This document shows, in pieces, positions 7,885 through 16,401 of a DNA stretch of 41,259 bases; positions within the stretch are counted from its first letter, which is position 1, and each line of letters starts with the position of its first letter. The notes under the pieces are model-generated. The model did no database searches and was not told the DNA's origin. It saw only the letters and a list, made by a program, of their open reading frames with translations. Made by a program: the position numbers and the translations under genes. The stretch comes from an uncultured Clostridia bacterium (GTDB taxonomy: Bacteria; Bacillota; Clostridia; Oscillospirales; CAG-272). The stretch is from NCBI GenBank assembly GCA_946410595.1, contig CAMKAU010000010.1, forward strand, positions 1 through 41,259. Reading direction: 5' to 3'.

Positions 7885-7913
7885 ATTATAGCACGGCGGG
7901 AGAGAAAACGCAA
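7885..7913 (-). promoter_or_regulatory. Promoter of the purA-purB-guaA-pyrG operon
   Basis: On the minus strand TTGCGT (7908-7913) and TATAAT (7885-7890) are separated by 17 bp, and TGC precedes the -10 as an extended -10. The start point should be near 7878. asnB ends at 7957, so the promoter sits in the 195-bp gap. Confidence 0.7.
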
Positions 7914-7956
7914 GCGGCAACCGGGCGTTCCGCGAGAAAAATCTTCTTTTTCCGCG

Positions 7957-9540
7957 TTATTTTCCGCTGTCTCCGTAGTTGGCGAGAACGCGGGCGGAAG
8001 GATCGTTCACGTTGCAGCCCTCCCAGGACCGGTTGGGCATCCAGAAATCCGTTACCATCTCCGACTGGCCGGGGTAATACCGCTCGAAGATCTCGCGGTA
8101 AAGCAGCGATTCTTTGGTAAACGGCGTTGCGTGGGCGTAGCGAAGACGCTTTTCTTCAAACTCTTCGTCGGTGTAGCGGCTCTCGGCGTACGCCTTGAGA
8201 TCGTCCACCATCGAATGACCGACCGCGTCGGAAAACGCCGCCTTCTCGCGCCAGAGGATCCCGTCCGGCAGGTAGCCGAGCCCCTCGAACGCCCGGCGGA
8301 GCAGGTATTTGCCCTTGCCGTAGCGGTTGAGCTTTATCTCCGGGTCAAGACTCATTACGTAGGAAACGAAGTCCAGATCCCCGAAGGGCACGCGCGCCTC
8401 GAGCGAGTTGACCGAAATGCAGCGGTCGGCGCGGAGCACGTCGTACATATGCAGCTCGCGCACGCGCTTTTCCGCTTCCTTCTGGAACGCTTCGGCGGAG
8501 GGGGCGAAGTCGGTATATTTGTATCCGAACAGCTCGTCGGAGATCTCGCCGGTCAGCAGCACGCGGATATCGGTCGTCTCACGGATCGCCTTGCAGACGA
8601 GGTACATCCCCATCGACGCGCGGACCGTCGTGATGTCGTAGGTGCCGAGCAGACGCACCACCGTTTCCAGCGAGGAGATCACCTCCTCCGGCGTCATATA
8701 CACCTCGGTATGCTCCGCGCCGATGAAATCGGCGACCTGCCGGGCGTATTTGAGGTCGATGGCGTCCCCGCTCATGCCGATCGCAAAGGTGCGGATCGGC
8801 TTTTCGCTCTTTTTCGCGGCGATCGCGCAGACAAGCGAGGAGTCGAGCCCGCCGGAGAGGAGGAAGCCCACCTTTGCGTCGGAGACCAGCCGTTTTTTTA
8901 CACCTGCGATCAACTTTTCGCGGATCTTCCGGCAGGCCGTGTCCAGCCCGTCGCGGCAGACGCGGTCCGCCTTTGCCGTATCGCGATAGCAAACGAACGC
9001 GCCGCCTTTGTAATAGTGTCCCGGCGGGAACGGCATGATCTTTTTAGCGAGGCCGACGAGGTTTTTCGGCTCGCTTGCGAACAGGATGACCCCCTTTTCG
9101 TCGTACCCGTAATAGAGCGGGCGGATCCCGATGGGGTCGCGCGCGGCGATAAACTCGTCTGTTCTGCCGTCGTAGATCACGCAGGCGAACTCCGCGTCGA
9201 GCCGGGCGAACAGCTCTGTCCCGTACTCGAAATACATCGGCAGCAGGATCTCGCAGTCGCTGTCGCTCGAGAAGGAATACCCCTTCCCTTTCAGGCGCTC
9301 CCGCTCCCGCTCGAACCCGTAGAGCTCCCCGTTACAAACGGCATAGCAGCCGTTCAGAGAGAACGGCTGCATCCCGGAAGGCGTGAGCCCCATGATCGAA
9401 AGGCGGTGAAAGGCGAGGAGCCCCTCGCCGGTCCGCACGACCCGGCTGTCGTCCGGGCCGCGCGATTTGGTCTCGGCAAACCCTATTTCAAACGCGGCGC
9501 GGTCGGAAACGGCGCCGCAATATCCGAAAATCGAACACAT
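7957..9540 (-). CDS. asnB: Asparagine synthase (glutamine-hydrolysing)
   Basis: This 527-residue enzyme transfers the amide of glutamine to aspartate with ATP. Class II glutaminases need Cys after the initiator Met, which fixes the start at MCSIFGYCG (9540) rather than at the upstream open frame. The N-terminal domain has RGPDDSR, HRLSIMG and NGELYGFE. The synthetase domain has the pyrophosphatase loop FLLSGGLDSSL (about 250) and TGEISDELFGYKY. The C-terminus GRDxxx-like part carries LEARVPFGDLDFV. It starts ten bases after the amt-PII stop and is the third gene of the glnN operon, so glutamine made by glnN can be used at once for asparagine. Confidence 0.93.
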   Translation of the reverse strand: MCSIFGYCGAVSDRAAFEIGFAETKSRGPDDSRVVRTGEGLLAFHRLSIMGLTPSGMQPFSLNGCYAVCNGELYGFERERERLKGKGYSFSSDSDCEILLPMYFEYGTELFARLDAEFACVIYDGRTDEFIAARDPIGIRPLYYGYDEKGVILFASEPKNLVGLAKKIMPFPPGHYYKGGAFVCYRDTAKADRVCRDGLDTACRKIREKLIAGVKKRLVSDAKVGFLLSGGLDSSLVCAIAAKKSEKPIRTFAIGMSGDAIDLKYARQVADFIGAEHTEVYMTPEEVISSLETVVRLLGTYDITTVRASMGMYLVCKAIRETTDIRVLLTGEISDELFGYKYTDFAPSAEAFQKEAEKRVRELHMYDVLRADRCISVNSLEARVPFGDLDFVSYVMSLDPEIKLNRYGKGKYLLRRAFEGLGYLPDGILWREKAAFSDAVGHSMVDDLKAYAESRYTDEEFEEKRLRYAHATPFTKESLLYREIFERYYPGQSEMVTDFWMPNRSWEGCNVNDPSARVLANYGDSGK

Positions 9541-9550
9541 CGTCTTGTTC

Positions 9551-11305
9551 CTATTCCACGTCCTGCAGGGCGTCGTACCCTTCCTCCCCGGTGCGGACCT
9601 TGACCACGTTCTCCACGTCGTAAACAAAGATCTTCCCGTCGCCGATATGGCCGGTGTAGAGGACCTTTTTCGCCGTTTCGATGACGTGCCGGACCGGGAC
9701 CTTGCTTACCACGATGTCCACCTGGATCTTCGGGAGCAGATTGACCTCCACCGCGACACCGCGGTAGTATTCCGGCTGTCCCTTCTGCGCGCCGCAGCCG
9801 AGCACGTGGGAGACGGTCATCCCCGTGATCCCGATCTCCATCATGGCGTTTTTCAGCGCCTCAAAGCGCTGTTCCTTGCAGATGATCTCGATCTTCGTGA
9901 ACTTCGGCCGGCCTTCCTCGAACGCCGGAACTTTTTTCACGGGGATCGCCTCCGCGACCGGCGTGTCGCCGCTGACCGCGACGGCGTTTTCATATCCGTA
10001 ATCCAGACTTTCCACCGCCGGGACGAAATCGGCGTAGGCGCTCGGGAGACCGTGCTCGGTCTTATCGAGCCCCTTGATCTCCTCCTCGGTCGATACGCGA
10101 AGCCCGACCGTCTTTTTGAGAACAAAGAAGGTCACGATCATCATCACGGCCGTCCAGGCAAGGATCGCCGCGATCCCCAGAAGCTGAACGCCGAGCAGCC
10201 GGAAGCTGCCGGTATAGAAAAGACCGCTCTCCCCCGCCGGAGCGGAGGGGTTGGCAAGCAGACCGACGGCGACCGTGCCCCACACGCCGTTGGCGAGATG
10301 CACGCCCACCGCGCCGACCGGGTCGTCGATATGCAGTTTGAGATCCAGACATTCCACGACGAACACGACGAGAAACCCGGAAACGGCGCCGACGACCGCC
10401 GAACCGAGGGCGTCCAGCGCGTCGCACCCCGCGGTGATCCCGACCAGGCCCGCGAGGGAGGCGTTGAGGCACATGGAAACGTCCGGCTTCCCGTTTTTGA
10501 TCCAGGTAAAGATCATCGTCGTGCAGGTGGCGACCGCCGGCGCGACCGTCGTCGTAACGAAGATCGAGGCGAGGGAGCTGCCGTCCCACGCGGCGGCGCC
10601 GTTGAAGCCGTACCAGCCGAACCAGAGGATAAAGCAGCCGAGCGCGCCGAGCGTGACGGAGTGCCCCGGGATCGCGTTGACCTTTTTGACCTTCCCGGCG
10701 CCGTCTTTCGCGTACTTGCCGAGGCGGGGGCCGACCATGATCGCGCCGATCAGCGCGGTGATCCCGCCGACCGAGTGGATGGCGGCGGAGCCGGCAAAGT
10801 CGTGGAAGCCGAGTCTGACAAGCCACCCCGCTTCATTCCAGACCCAGCCCGCCTCGATCGGATACACGAACAGCGAGATCACGCCGGAATAGATACAGTA
10901 GGAAAGGAACTTCGTGCGCTCCGCCATCGCGCCGGAAACGATCGTGGCGGCGGTCGCGCAGAAGACGAGATTGAAAACGAACGACGGCGCGCCGCCGCTC
11001 TCAAGAAAACCGCCGAAGTCGGTCAGGATCTTCAGATTCGGGACGCCGACGACGCCGAGGACGTAATCCTCCGCCATCATCAGCGAAAAGCCGAGGAGAA
11101 CGAACACCACCGTCCCGATGCAGAAATCCATCAGGTTTTTCATGATGATATTGCCGGCGTTTTTGGCGCGGGTAAAGCCGGTTTCCACCATCGCAAAGCC
11201 GGCCTGCATAAAGAAGACGAGCGCCGCTCCGATCAGAAACCAGACGCCGAACACTTCCTTTTGCGCCGCTTCTGCTGCCAGTTTTGTTATTTCTTCCGCC
11301 AACAC
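9551..11305 (-). CDS. amt: Ammonium transporter fused to a PII regulatory domain
   Basis: This protein of about 584 residues is a fusion. Residues 1 to about 410 form an Amt channel with about eleven membrane segments; the paired pore histidines lie in FHDFAGSAAIHSVGG and GAVGVHLANGVWG, and CTTMIF and GPRLGKY are also typical. After a linker, residues 465-584 form a complete PII (GlnB/GlnK) domain: FTKIEIICKEQRFEALKNAM, a T-loop with QKGQPEYYRGVAVEVNLLPK, and GHIGDGKIFVYDVENVVKVR, the ATP-site C-loop. Free GlnK normally plugs Amt; here the plug is tethered. I chose the GTG at 11305, five bases after GAGGTGA; the GTG at 11314 lies inside that site. It follows glnN by 18 bases. Confidence 0.93.
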   Translation of the reverse strand: MLAEEITKLAAEAAQKEVFGVWFLIGAALVFFMQAGFAMVETGFTRAKNAGNIIMKNLMDFCIGTVVFVLLGFSLMMAEDYVLGVVGVPNLKILTDFGGFLESGGAPSFVFNLVFCATAATIVSGAMAERTKFLSYCIYSGVISLFVYPIEAGWVWNEAGWLVRLGFHDFAGSAAIHSVGGITALIGAIMVGPRLGKYAKDGAGKVKKVNAIPGHSVTLGALGCFILWFGWYGFNGAAAWDGSSLASIFVTTTVAPAVATCTTMIFTWIKNGKPDVSMCLNASLAGLVGITAGCDALDALGSAVVGAVSGFLVVFVVECLDLKLHIDDPVGAVGVHLANGVWGTVAVGLLANPSAPAGESGLFYTGSFRLLGVQLLGIAAILAWTAVMMIVTFFVLKKTVGLRVSTEEEIKGLDKTEHGLPSAYADFVPAVESLDYGYENAVAVSGDTPVAEAIPVKKVPAFEEGRPKFTKIEIICKEQRFEALKNAMMEIGITGMTVSHVLGCGAQKGQPEYYRGVAVEVNLLPKIQVDIVVSKVPVRHVIETAKKVLYTGHIGDGKIFVYDVENVVKVRTGEEGYDALQDVE

Positions 11306-11323
11306 GGCGATCACCTCACTTTT

Positions 11324-13420
11324 TTATCTGACGCTGAAGAGAATATCCCCGTAGGTCGGGAACGGCCAGTAATCTTTTGCCGTGACCGTTTCCGCCTCGT
11401 CGCAGGCCACGCGCAGCTCGCACATAGCGGGCAGGACCTTATCGCGGATCATCGCGGACTCGGAGACGATATCCTCCGCGCCGCGCAGCTCGATCTCCGC
11501 CTTCTGCAGTTCGTCCACCCGGACGAAGATCCGGTCGGTCAGCTCGGACAGCTTTTTCACCAGTCCCGTTTCGTAGGCGCAGGGGACGGACGGGTCGATC
11601 GCCTTTTTGGCCGCGGCGTTGCGCGCCAGATCCGCCGCAAACCGTTCCACGGCGGGCGCGATCAGGGTCTTGGCCATTTCCGCCATCGTGCTCGCCTCGA
11701 TGGTGACCGTTTTGCAGTAGTTTTCCAGCATGATCTCGCAGCGGGAGCGCAGCTCGTCCACGGTAAACACCTTGTGCGCGGTGAGCATATCCACGTTCTT
11801 TTTATCCAGCAGATGCGGCATGCAGTCGGCGGTGGTGCGGTAGTTGAGAAGCCCGCGCACCTCGGTCGCCTCTTTGATCCACGCGTCGTCGTAGCCGTTG
11901 CCGTTGAAGATGATCCGCTTGTGGTCCCGGATCGTCTTTTTGATCATCTCATGCAGCGCCGTTTCAAAGTCAGACGCGCCCTCCAGCCGGTCGGCGTACA
12001 CCTTCAGGCTCTCCGCCACGGCGGCGTTGAGCATAATGTTCGCGCAGGCGATGGAGTTCGAGGAGCCGAGCATCCGGAACTCGAACTTGTTGCCGGTAAA
12101 GGCGAACGGCGAGGTGCGGTTGCGGTCGGTCGTGTCGCGGTTGAACTTCGGCAGGACATCCACGCCGAGCTTCATCTGCGTCTTTTGCGCGCCGTGATAC
12201 GGCTTGTCGTTCTCGATCGCCTCGAGCACCGCGTTCAGCTCGTCGCCGAGGAAGATCGAGATCACCGCCGGCGGCGCCTCGTTTGCGCCGAGGCGGTGGT
12301 CGTTGCCCGCCGTGGCGACGGAGATACGCAGAAGATCCTGATAGTCGTCCACCGCCTTGATCACGGCGCAGAGGAAGAGCAGGAACTGGGCGTTTTCGTA
12401 GGGCGTATCGCCGGGAGAGAGCAGGTTCTGCCCCTCGTCGGTCGAGATCGACCAGTTGTTGTGCTTGCCGGAGCCGTTGACGCCGGCAAAGGGCTTTTCG
12501 TGGAGCAGACAGACCAGACCGTGTCTCGCGGCGACCTTTTGCATGATCTCCATCGTCAGCTGGTTCTGGTCGGTCGCCAGGTTGGTGGTCGTATAGATCG
12601 GCGCCAGCTCGTGCTGGGCGGGCGCGACCTCGTTGTGCTCGGTCTTCGCCATGATCCCGAGCTTCCAGAGCTCCTCGTTGAGCTCCTCCATAAAGGCGGC
12701 GACCTTCGGCTTGATCGCGCCGAAGTAGTGGTCGTCCATCTCCTGACCCTTCGGCGGCTTCGAGCCGAAGAGCGTACGGCCGCAGAAGCGCAGGTCGGGA
12801 CGGGCGTCGTACATTTCTTTGGTAATGAGGAAATACTCCTGCTCCGGTCCGACGGAGGAAACGACCCGTTTGACCGTATCGCTGCCGAAGAGACGGAGAA
12901 CGCGCAGCGCCTGCCGGTTCAGCGCTTCCATCGAGCGCAGCAGGGGCGTCTTTTTATCGAGCGCGTGCCCGCCGTAGGAGCAGAACGCGGTGGGGATGCA
13001 CAGGGTTTTGCCTTTGATGAACGCGTAGGACGTCGGATCCCACGCCGTATATCCTCTCGCCTCGAAGGTGGCGCGCAGGCCGCCGGAGGGGAAGGAGGAG
13101 GCGTCCGGCTCGCCCTTGATCAGCTCCTTGCCGGAAAACTCCATGATCACGCCGCCGTCCGGCGAGGGGGCGATAAAGCTGTCGTGCTTTTCCGCCGTGA
13201 TCCCGGTCAGCGGCTGGAACCAGTGGGTAAAATGGGTGGCGCCCTTCGAGACCGCCCAGTCCCGCATCGCGGAAGCGACCGCGTCCGCAACGCCCGGATC
13301 CAGACCGGCCCCCTCGTCGATCGTGTGCCGCAAAGAGGCGTAAACCTTGGCTGAAAGAGTCGCTTTCATCACTCTGTCGTCGAACACCATGCTCCCGAAC
13401 GTTTCCGTTACCGTTTTCAT
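11324..13420 (-). CDS. glnN: Glutamine synthetase type III
   Basis: This 698-residue enzyme makes glutamine from glutamate, ammonium and ATP. Its length and motifs are those of GSIII, the family known from Bacteroides and rumen clostridia, rather than the 440-residue [59 protein letters not shown] and [16 protein letters not shown]. The start ATG has AAAGGAG ten bases upstream. It leads the operon glnN-amt/PII-asnB, with a consensus promoter at 13581-13609 and a hairpin/terminator leader at 13524-13570 that resembles an ANTAR-controlled attenuator. A second, type I enzyme is encoded at 18806. Confidence 0.96.
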   Translation of the reverse strand: MKTVTETFGSMVFDDRVMKATLSAKVYASLRHTIDEGAGLDPGVADAVASAMRDWAVSKGATHFTHWFQPLTGITAEKHDSFIAPSPDGGVIMEFSGKELIKGEPDASSFPSGGLRATFEARGYTAWDPTSYAFIKGKTLCIPTAFCSYGGHALDKKTPLLRSMEALNRQALRVLRLFGSDTVKRVVSSVGPEQEYFLITKEMYDARPDLRFCGRTLFGSKPPKGQEMDDHYFGAIKPKVAAFMEELNEELWKLGIMAKTEHNEVAPAQHELAPIYTTTNLATDQNQLTMEIMQKVAARHGLVCLLHEKPFAGVNGSGKHNNWSISTDEGQNLLSPGDTPYENAQFLLFLCAVIKAVDDYQDLLRISVATAGNDHRLGANEAPPAVISIFLGDELNAVLEAIENDKPYHGAQKTQMKLGVDVLPKFNRDTTDRNRTSPFAFTGNKFEFRMLGSSNSIACANIMLNAAVAESLKVYADRLEGASDFETALHEMIKKTIRDHKRIIFNGNGYDDAWIKEATEVRGLLNYRTTADCMPHLLDKKNVDMLTAHKVFTVDELRSRCEIMLENYCKTVTIEASTMAEMAKTLIAPAVERFAADLARNAAAKKAIDPSVPCAYETGLVKKLSELTDRIFVRVDELQKAEIELRGAEDIVSESAMIRDKVLPAMCELRVACDEAETVTAKDYWPFPTYGDILFSVR

Positions 13421-13523
13421 AACCGATCTCCTTTTCTTTCTTCTCGGGGCGGGCGCCGCCGGTAAATGACGGAAAAGACGGCGCCGCCTTCATTTTTTGA
13501 ACTGTTTTGAAATGCCGGAAAAC

Positions 13524-13570
13524 AAAAAATGCGCCTCTGATCCCGCAGGATCAAAGACGCCTTTGCCTTT
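13524..13570 (-). promoter_or_regulatory. glnN leader: AAAGGC hexaloop hairpin overlapping an intrinsic terminator
   Basis: On the minus strand, hairpin P1 is AAAGGC (13570-13565), hexaloop AAAGGC (13564-13559) and GTCTTT (13558-13553), six pairs including one G-U. The terminator stem is GCGTCTTTGATCC (13560-13548), loop TGCG and GGATCAGAGGCGC (13543-13531), thirteen pairs with two G-U, then six T residues (13529-13524). The terminator uses the 3' arm of P1, so the two cannot coexist. The loop has A1 and G4, as in ANTAR target hairpins. P1 begins within about five bases of the predicted transcript start. Confidence 0.7.
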
Positions 13571-13580
13571 AACGCTCCCC

Positions 13581-13609
13581 ATTATAGACCCGCCTTTCCG
13601 GTTTGTCAA
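13581..13609 (-). promoter_or_regulatory. Promoter of glnN-amt-asnB
   Basis: The minus strand reads TTGACA (13604-13609), a 17-bp spacer, and TATAAT (13581-13586), a full consensus. The start point should lie near 13574, just before the hexaloop hairpin. It faces away from the glutamate synthase promoter 65 bp further on. Confidence 0.9.
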
Positions 13610-13622
13610 GACCTTTTTTGCA

Positions 13623-13638
13623 ATTTTTTCGAAAAAAT
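13623..13638. promoter_or_regulatory. 16-bp A/T palindrome between divergent nitrogen promoters
   Basis: ATTTTTTCGAAAAAAT is perfectly self-complementary and sits between the two divergent -35 boxes. It could be an operator, an UP element for both promoters or curved DNA. Function is inferred only from position. Confidence 0.35.
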
Positions 13639-13673
13639 CCTGCGCCGCCCGCGCTTTATTTTTCCGTTTCCTA

Positions 13674-13702
13674 TTGACAGAGGCGTTTCCCCGCTGTATA
13701 CT
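13674..13702 (+). promoter_or_regulatory. Promoter of the glutamate synthase operon
   Basis: TTGACA (13674-13679), a 17-bp spacer and TATACT (13697-13702) form a near-perfect sigma-70/A promoter. The start should be near 13709, so the hexaloop hairpin at 13710 opens the transcript. Confidence 0.88.
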
Positions 13703-13709
13703 GTCGTCA

Positions 13710-13777
13710 ATGAGCAAAGGCGTTCATGCGGGCCGCGGAGAAATCCGCGGCCCGCGTGAGCGCCTTTTGCGTTTTTT
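13710..13777 (+). promoter_or_regulatory. Glutamate synthase leader: AAAGGC hexaloop hairpin and attenuator
   Basis: P1 is ATGAGC (13710-13715), hexaloop AAAGGC (13716-13721) and GTTCAT (13722-13727). Next comes a 12-bp GC hairpin with GAAA loop (13728-13755). The downstream arm CGCCTTTTGC (13761-13770) can pair with GCAAAGGCG (13714-13722), and TTTTTT follows at 13772-13777. The inner hairpin alone ends 16 bases before the T-run, so termination needs the outer helix, which consumes the P1 loop. P1 and terminator are therefore alternatives. Ten bases (GCAAAGGCGT) are shared with the glnN leader. Confidence 0.7.
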
Positions 13778-13797
13778 CCGAGAAAGGGGAAACCGAT

Positions 13798-14892
13798 ATG
13801 CAAAAGGAAGGAAAGGTCAGGATCCCGTCCGGCTGCGCGATCGCGGCGATCATCTCCCGGGAAGGGCGGCGCATGACGGGCGAGAAGATCATCGAAGCGA
13901 TGAAGCCGATGCGCGAACGCTCCAACGGTCTCGGCGGCGGCTTTGCCGGGTACGGGATCTATCCGGAATACAAGGATTTTTACGCGCTGCATCTCTTTTT
14001 TGACTGCCGCGATACCCGCAAACGCTGCGAGGCGTTCCTCAAAGACTCGTTTGAGATCGTAAAAGGAGAGCGGATCCCGACGCGGAAAATGCCCGAAATC
14101 ACCGACGAGCCGTCCATCTGGCGGTATTTCGTCGCGCCGCTGCGCTCGGTCCTCTCCGATCTGCAGGTGGACGAAAAGGAGTTCGTCGCCCGCACGGTGA
14201 TGAAGATCAATACCGCCATGGAGGGCGCCTACGTCTTTTCCAGCGGGAAAAACATGGGCACGTTCAAGGCGGTCGGCTTTCCCGAGGACGTCGGCCGCTT
14301 CTACCGGCTGGACGAATACGAGGGGTACAGCTGGACGGCGCACGGCCGCTACCCGACCAACACCCCCGGCTGGTGGGGCGGGGCTCATCCCTTTACCCTG
14401 CTCGACTACTCGGTCGTCCACAACGGCGAGATCTCCTCTTACGACGCCAACCGCCGTTTTATCGAGATGTTCGGATACAAATGCACGCTGCAGACCGATA
14501 CCGAGGTGATCACCTACATCCTCGACTATCTGCTCCGCCGGCAGGGTCTGACGCTGACCGAAGCGGCAAACGTGATCGCCGCGCCGTTCTGGAGTACGAT
14601 CGAACGGATGCCGGACGGCTACGAAAAGGAAAAGCTGCGGTACCTCCGCACCGTCTTCCCGAGCTTGCTCGTGACCGGGCCGTTTTCCATCGTGCTCGGC
14701 TTTGACGGCGGGCTGATGGCGCTGAACGACCGGCTGAAGCTCCGGTCGATGGTGGTCGCCGAAAAGGAGGACCGCGTGCTGATCGCCAGCGAGGAGGCGG
14801 CGATCCGCGCCATGGAGCCGGACGCCGAGAATATCTGGGCCCCGTCCGGCGGGGAGCCGGTCGTCGTAACGGTAAAGGAGGGAGCGTTCTGA
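13798..14892 (+). CDS. Glutamate synthase glutaminase domain protein (class II amidotransferase, GltB1-like)
   Basis: This 364-residue protein corresponds to the N-terminal glutaminase domain of glutamate synthase, encoded separately as in archaeal-type enzymes. The putative nucleophile is Cys in IPSGCAIAAIISREG near residue 13, so a short propeptide is probably removed. Other glutaminase features are RSNGLGGGFAGYGIYPEY, GRYPTNTPGWWGGAHPF, VVHNGEISSYDANRRF and TDTEVITYILDYL. The frame is open from an ATG at 13726 in the leader hairpin, but the ATG at 13798 has GAAAGGGG upstream and matches the family start. The stop overlaps the next start by one base (TGATG). It should deliver ammonia from glutamine to the synthase protein that follows. 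Confidence 0.88.
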   Translation: MQKEGKVRIPSGCAIAAIISREGRRMTGEKIIEAMKPMRERSNGLGGGFAGYGIYPEYKDFYALHLFFDCRDTRKRCEAFLKDSFEIVKGERIPTRKMPEITDEPSIWRYFVAPLRSVLSDLQVDEKEFVARTVMKINTAMEGAYVFSSGKNMGTFKAVGFPEDVGRFYRLDEYEGYSWTAHGRYPTNTPGWWGGAHPFTLLDYSVVHNGEISSYDANRRFIEMFGYKCTLQTDTEVITYILDYLLRRQGLTLTEAANVIAAPFWSTIERMPDGYEKEKLRYLRTVFPSLLVTGPFSIVLGFDGGLMALNDRLKLRSMVVAEKEDRVLIASEEAAIRAMEPDAENIWAPSGGEPVVVTVKEGAF

Positions 14893-16397
14893 TGGGAGTG
14901 GAATATCTCTATCCCGAGTTTGAAGTGGTCCGCAACCCGGACCGATGCATCGCCTGCCGCGTGTGCGAGAGGCAATGCGCAAACGAAGTGCACGCGTACA
15001 GCGCCGAGCGCGGCGTGATGATAAGCGACGAAACGAAATGCGTCGACTGCCAGCGCTGCGTCTCGCTCTGCCCGACGCGAGCGCTGAAGATCGTGAAAAG
15101 CGACTGCGCCCTGCGCGAAAACGCGAACTGGAAAAACGAAACGGTCAAAGAGATCTATAAGCAGGCGAACAGCGGCGGGGTCCTGCTCTCCTCCATGGGA
15201 AACCCGAAGCCGCTGCCGGTCTACTGGGACAAGATCCTCATCAACGCGTCCCAGGTCACAAACCCGCCGATCGACCCGCTCCGGGAGCCGATGGAAACGA
15301 AGGTCTTCCTCGGCAAAAAGCCGGACGCCGTCGTCCGCGGCGAAGACGGCGGGATCGACTGCCGGCTGGAGCCGCAGATCGAGCTCTCCATGCCCGTGAT
15401 GTTCTCGGCGATGAGCTACGGCTCGATCAGTTATAACGCGCACGCCTCGCTCGCCCGCGCCGCGACGGAGCTCGGCATTCTCTACAACACCGGCGAGGGC
15501 GGGCTGCACGAGGACTTCTACCGGTACGGAAAAAACACGATCGTGCAGGTCGCCTCCGGGCGCTTCGGCGTGCACGAGGACTATCTGAACGCCGGCGCCG
15601 CCATCGAGATCAAGATGGGTCAGGGCGCAAAGCCGGGTATCGGCGGGCACCTCCCCGGCGCAAAGATCGTGGGCGACGTTTCCCGTACCCGGATGATCCC
15701 CGAGGGCTCGGACGCGATCTCCCCCGCCCCGCATCACGACATCTATTCGATCGAGGATCTGCGGCAGCTCGTCTTTTCCTTAAAGGAAGCGACGGAGTAC
15801 AAAAAACCGGTGATCGTCAAGGTCGCCGCCGTGCATAATATCGCCGCCATCGCCAGCGGGATCGCCAGAAGCGGCGCCGACGTGATCGCCATCGACGGCT
15901 TCCGCGGCGGGACCGGCGCCGCGCCGACGAGGATCCGCGACAACGTGGGCATCCCGATCGAGCTGGCGCTGGCCGCCGTGGATCAGCGCCTGCGCGACGA
16001 GGGGATCCGCAACAACGTTTCTCTGGTGGTCGGCGGCTCGATCCGTTCCGCCGCCGACGCGGTGAAGGCGATCGCGCTCGGCGCGGACGCCTGCTACGTC
16101 GCCACGGCGGCGCTGCTGGCGCTCGGCTGCCATCTCTGCCGCACCTGCCAGACCGGCCGCTGCAACTGGGGGATCGCCACACAGCGCCCGGATCTGGTCA
16201 AACGGCTGAACCCGGAGATCGGCTCGCAGCGGCTTATCAATCTGCTGACCGCCTGGCGGCACGAGATCATGGAGATCATGGGCGGTATGGGGATCAACTC
16301 CGTCGAGGCGCTGCGCGGCAACCGCCTGATGCTGCGGGGCGTCGGACTGAACGAAAAAGAGCTGGAGATCCTCGGGATCTCCCACGCGGGGGAATGA
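14892..16397 (+). CDS. Glutamate synthase central FMN domain with N-terminal ferredoxin clusters (GltB2-like)
   Basis: This 501-residue catalytic unit reductively aminates 2-oxoglutarate to glutamate. The first 65 residues hold two [4Fe-4S] motifs (Cys 19, 22, 25, 29 and 50, 53, 56, 60). The rest is the FMN-binding TIM barrel: FSAMSYGSISYNAHASLARA, NTGEGGLHED, QGAKPGIGGHLPG, DGFRGGTGAAPTRIRDN and VVGGSIRSAADAVKAIALGA. The cysteine loop GCHLCRTCQTGRCNWGIATQ corresponds to the 3Fe-4S site of bacterial enzymes. AAAGGAGGG precedes the start. Ferredoxin or the neighbouring flavoprotein probably supplies electrons. It lies between the glutaminase and ferredoxin genes with almost no spacing. Confidence 0.93.
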   Translation: MGVEYLYPEFEVVRNPDRCIACRVCERQCANEVHAYSAERGVMISDETKCVDCQRCVSLCPTRALKIVKSDCALRENANWKNETVKEIYKQANSGGVLLSSMGNPKPLPVYWDKILINASQVTNPPIDPLREPMETKVFLGKKPDAVVRGEDGGIDCRLEPQIELSMPVMFSAMSYGSISYNAHASLARAATELGILYNTGEGGLHEDFYRYGKNTIVQVASGRFGVHEDYLNAGAAIEIKMGQGAKPGIGGHLPGAKIVGDVSRTRMIPEGSDAISPAPHHDIYSIEDLRQLVFSLKEATEYKKPVIVKVAAVHNIAAIASGIARSGADVIAIDGFRGGTGAAPTRIRDNVGIPIELALAAVDQRLRDEGIRNNVSLVVGGSIRSAADAVKAIALGADACYVATAALLALGCHLCRTCQTGRCNWGIATQRPDLVKRLNPEIGSQRLINLLTAWRHEIMEIMGGMGINSVEALRGNRLMLRGVGLNEKELEILGISHAGE

Positions 16398-16401
16398 TGA
16401 G

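Noticed and set aside
7762-7920. N-terminal extension of purA
   Set aside because: It crosses the promoter and leader; the conserved start with its own ribosome site is at 7761.
7914-7956. CGCG-AAAAA inverted repeat after asnB
   Set aside because: It has stem mismatches and no T-tail in the asnB direction; too weak to call.
11306-11314. GTG start at 11314 for amt
   Set aside because: That codon is part of the GAGGTGA ribosome site serving the GTG at 11305.
9467-13354. 1295-codon open frame on the plus strand
   Set aside because: It lies opposite asnB, amt and glnN, which are unambiguous. Its translation is rich in Arg, Asp, His and Val with no domain pattern, as expected for the antisense of GC-rich genes.
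13726-13797. Upstream ATG for the glutaminase domain gene
   Set aside because: It lies in the leader hairpin, lacks a ribosome site, and would add 24 residues before a family-typical start at 13798.
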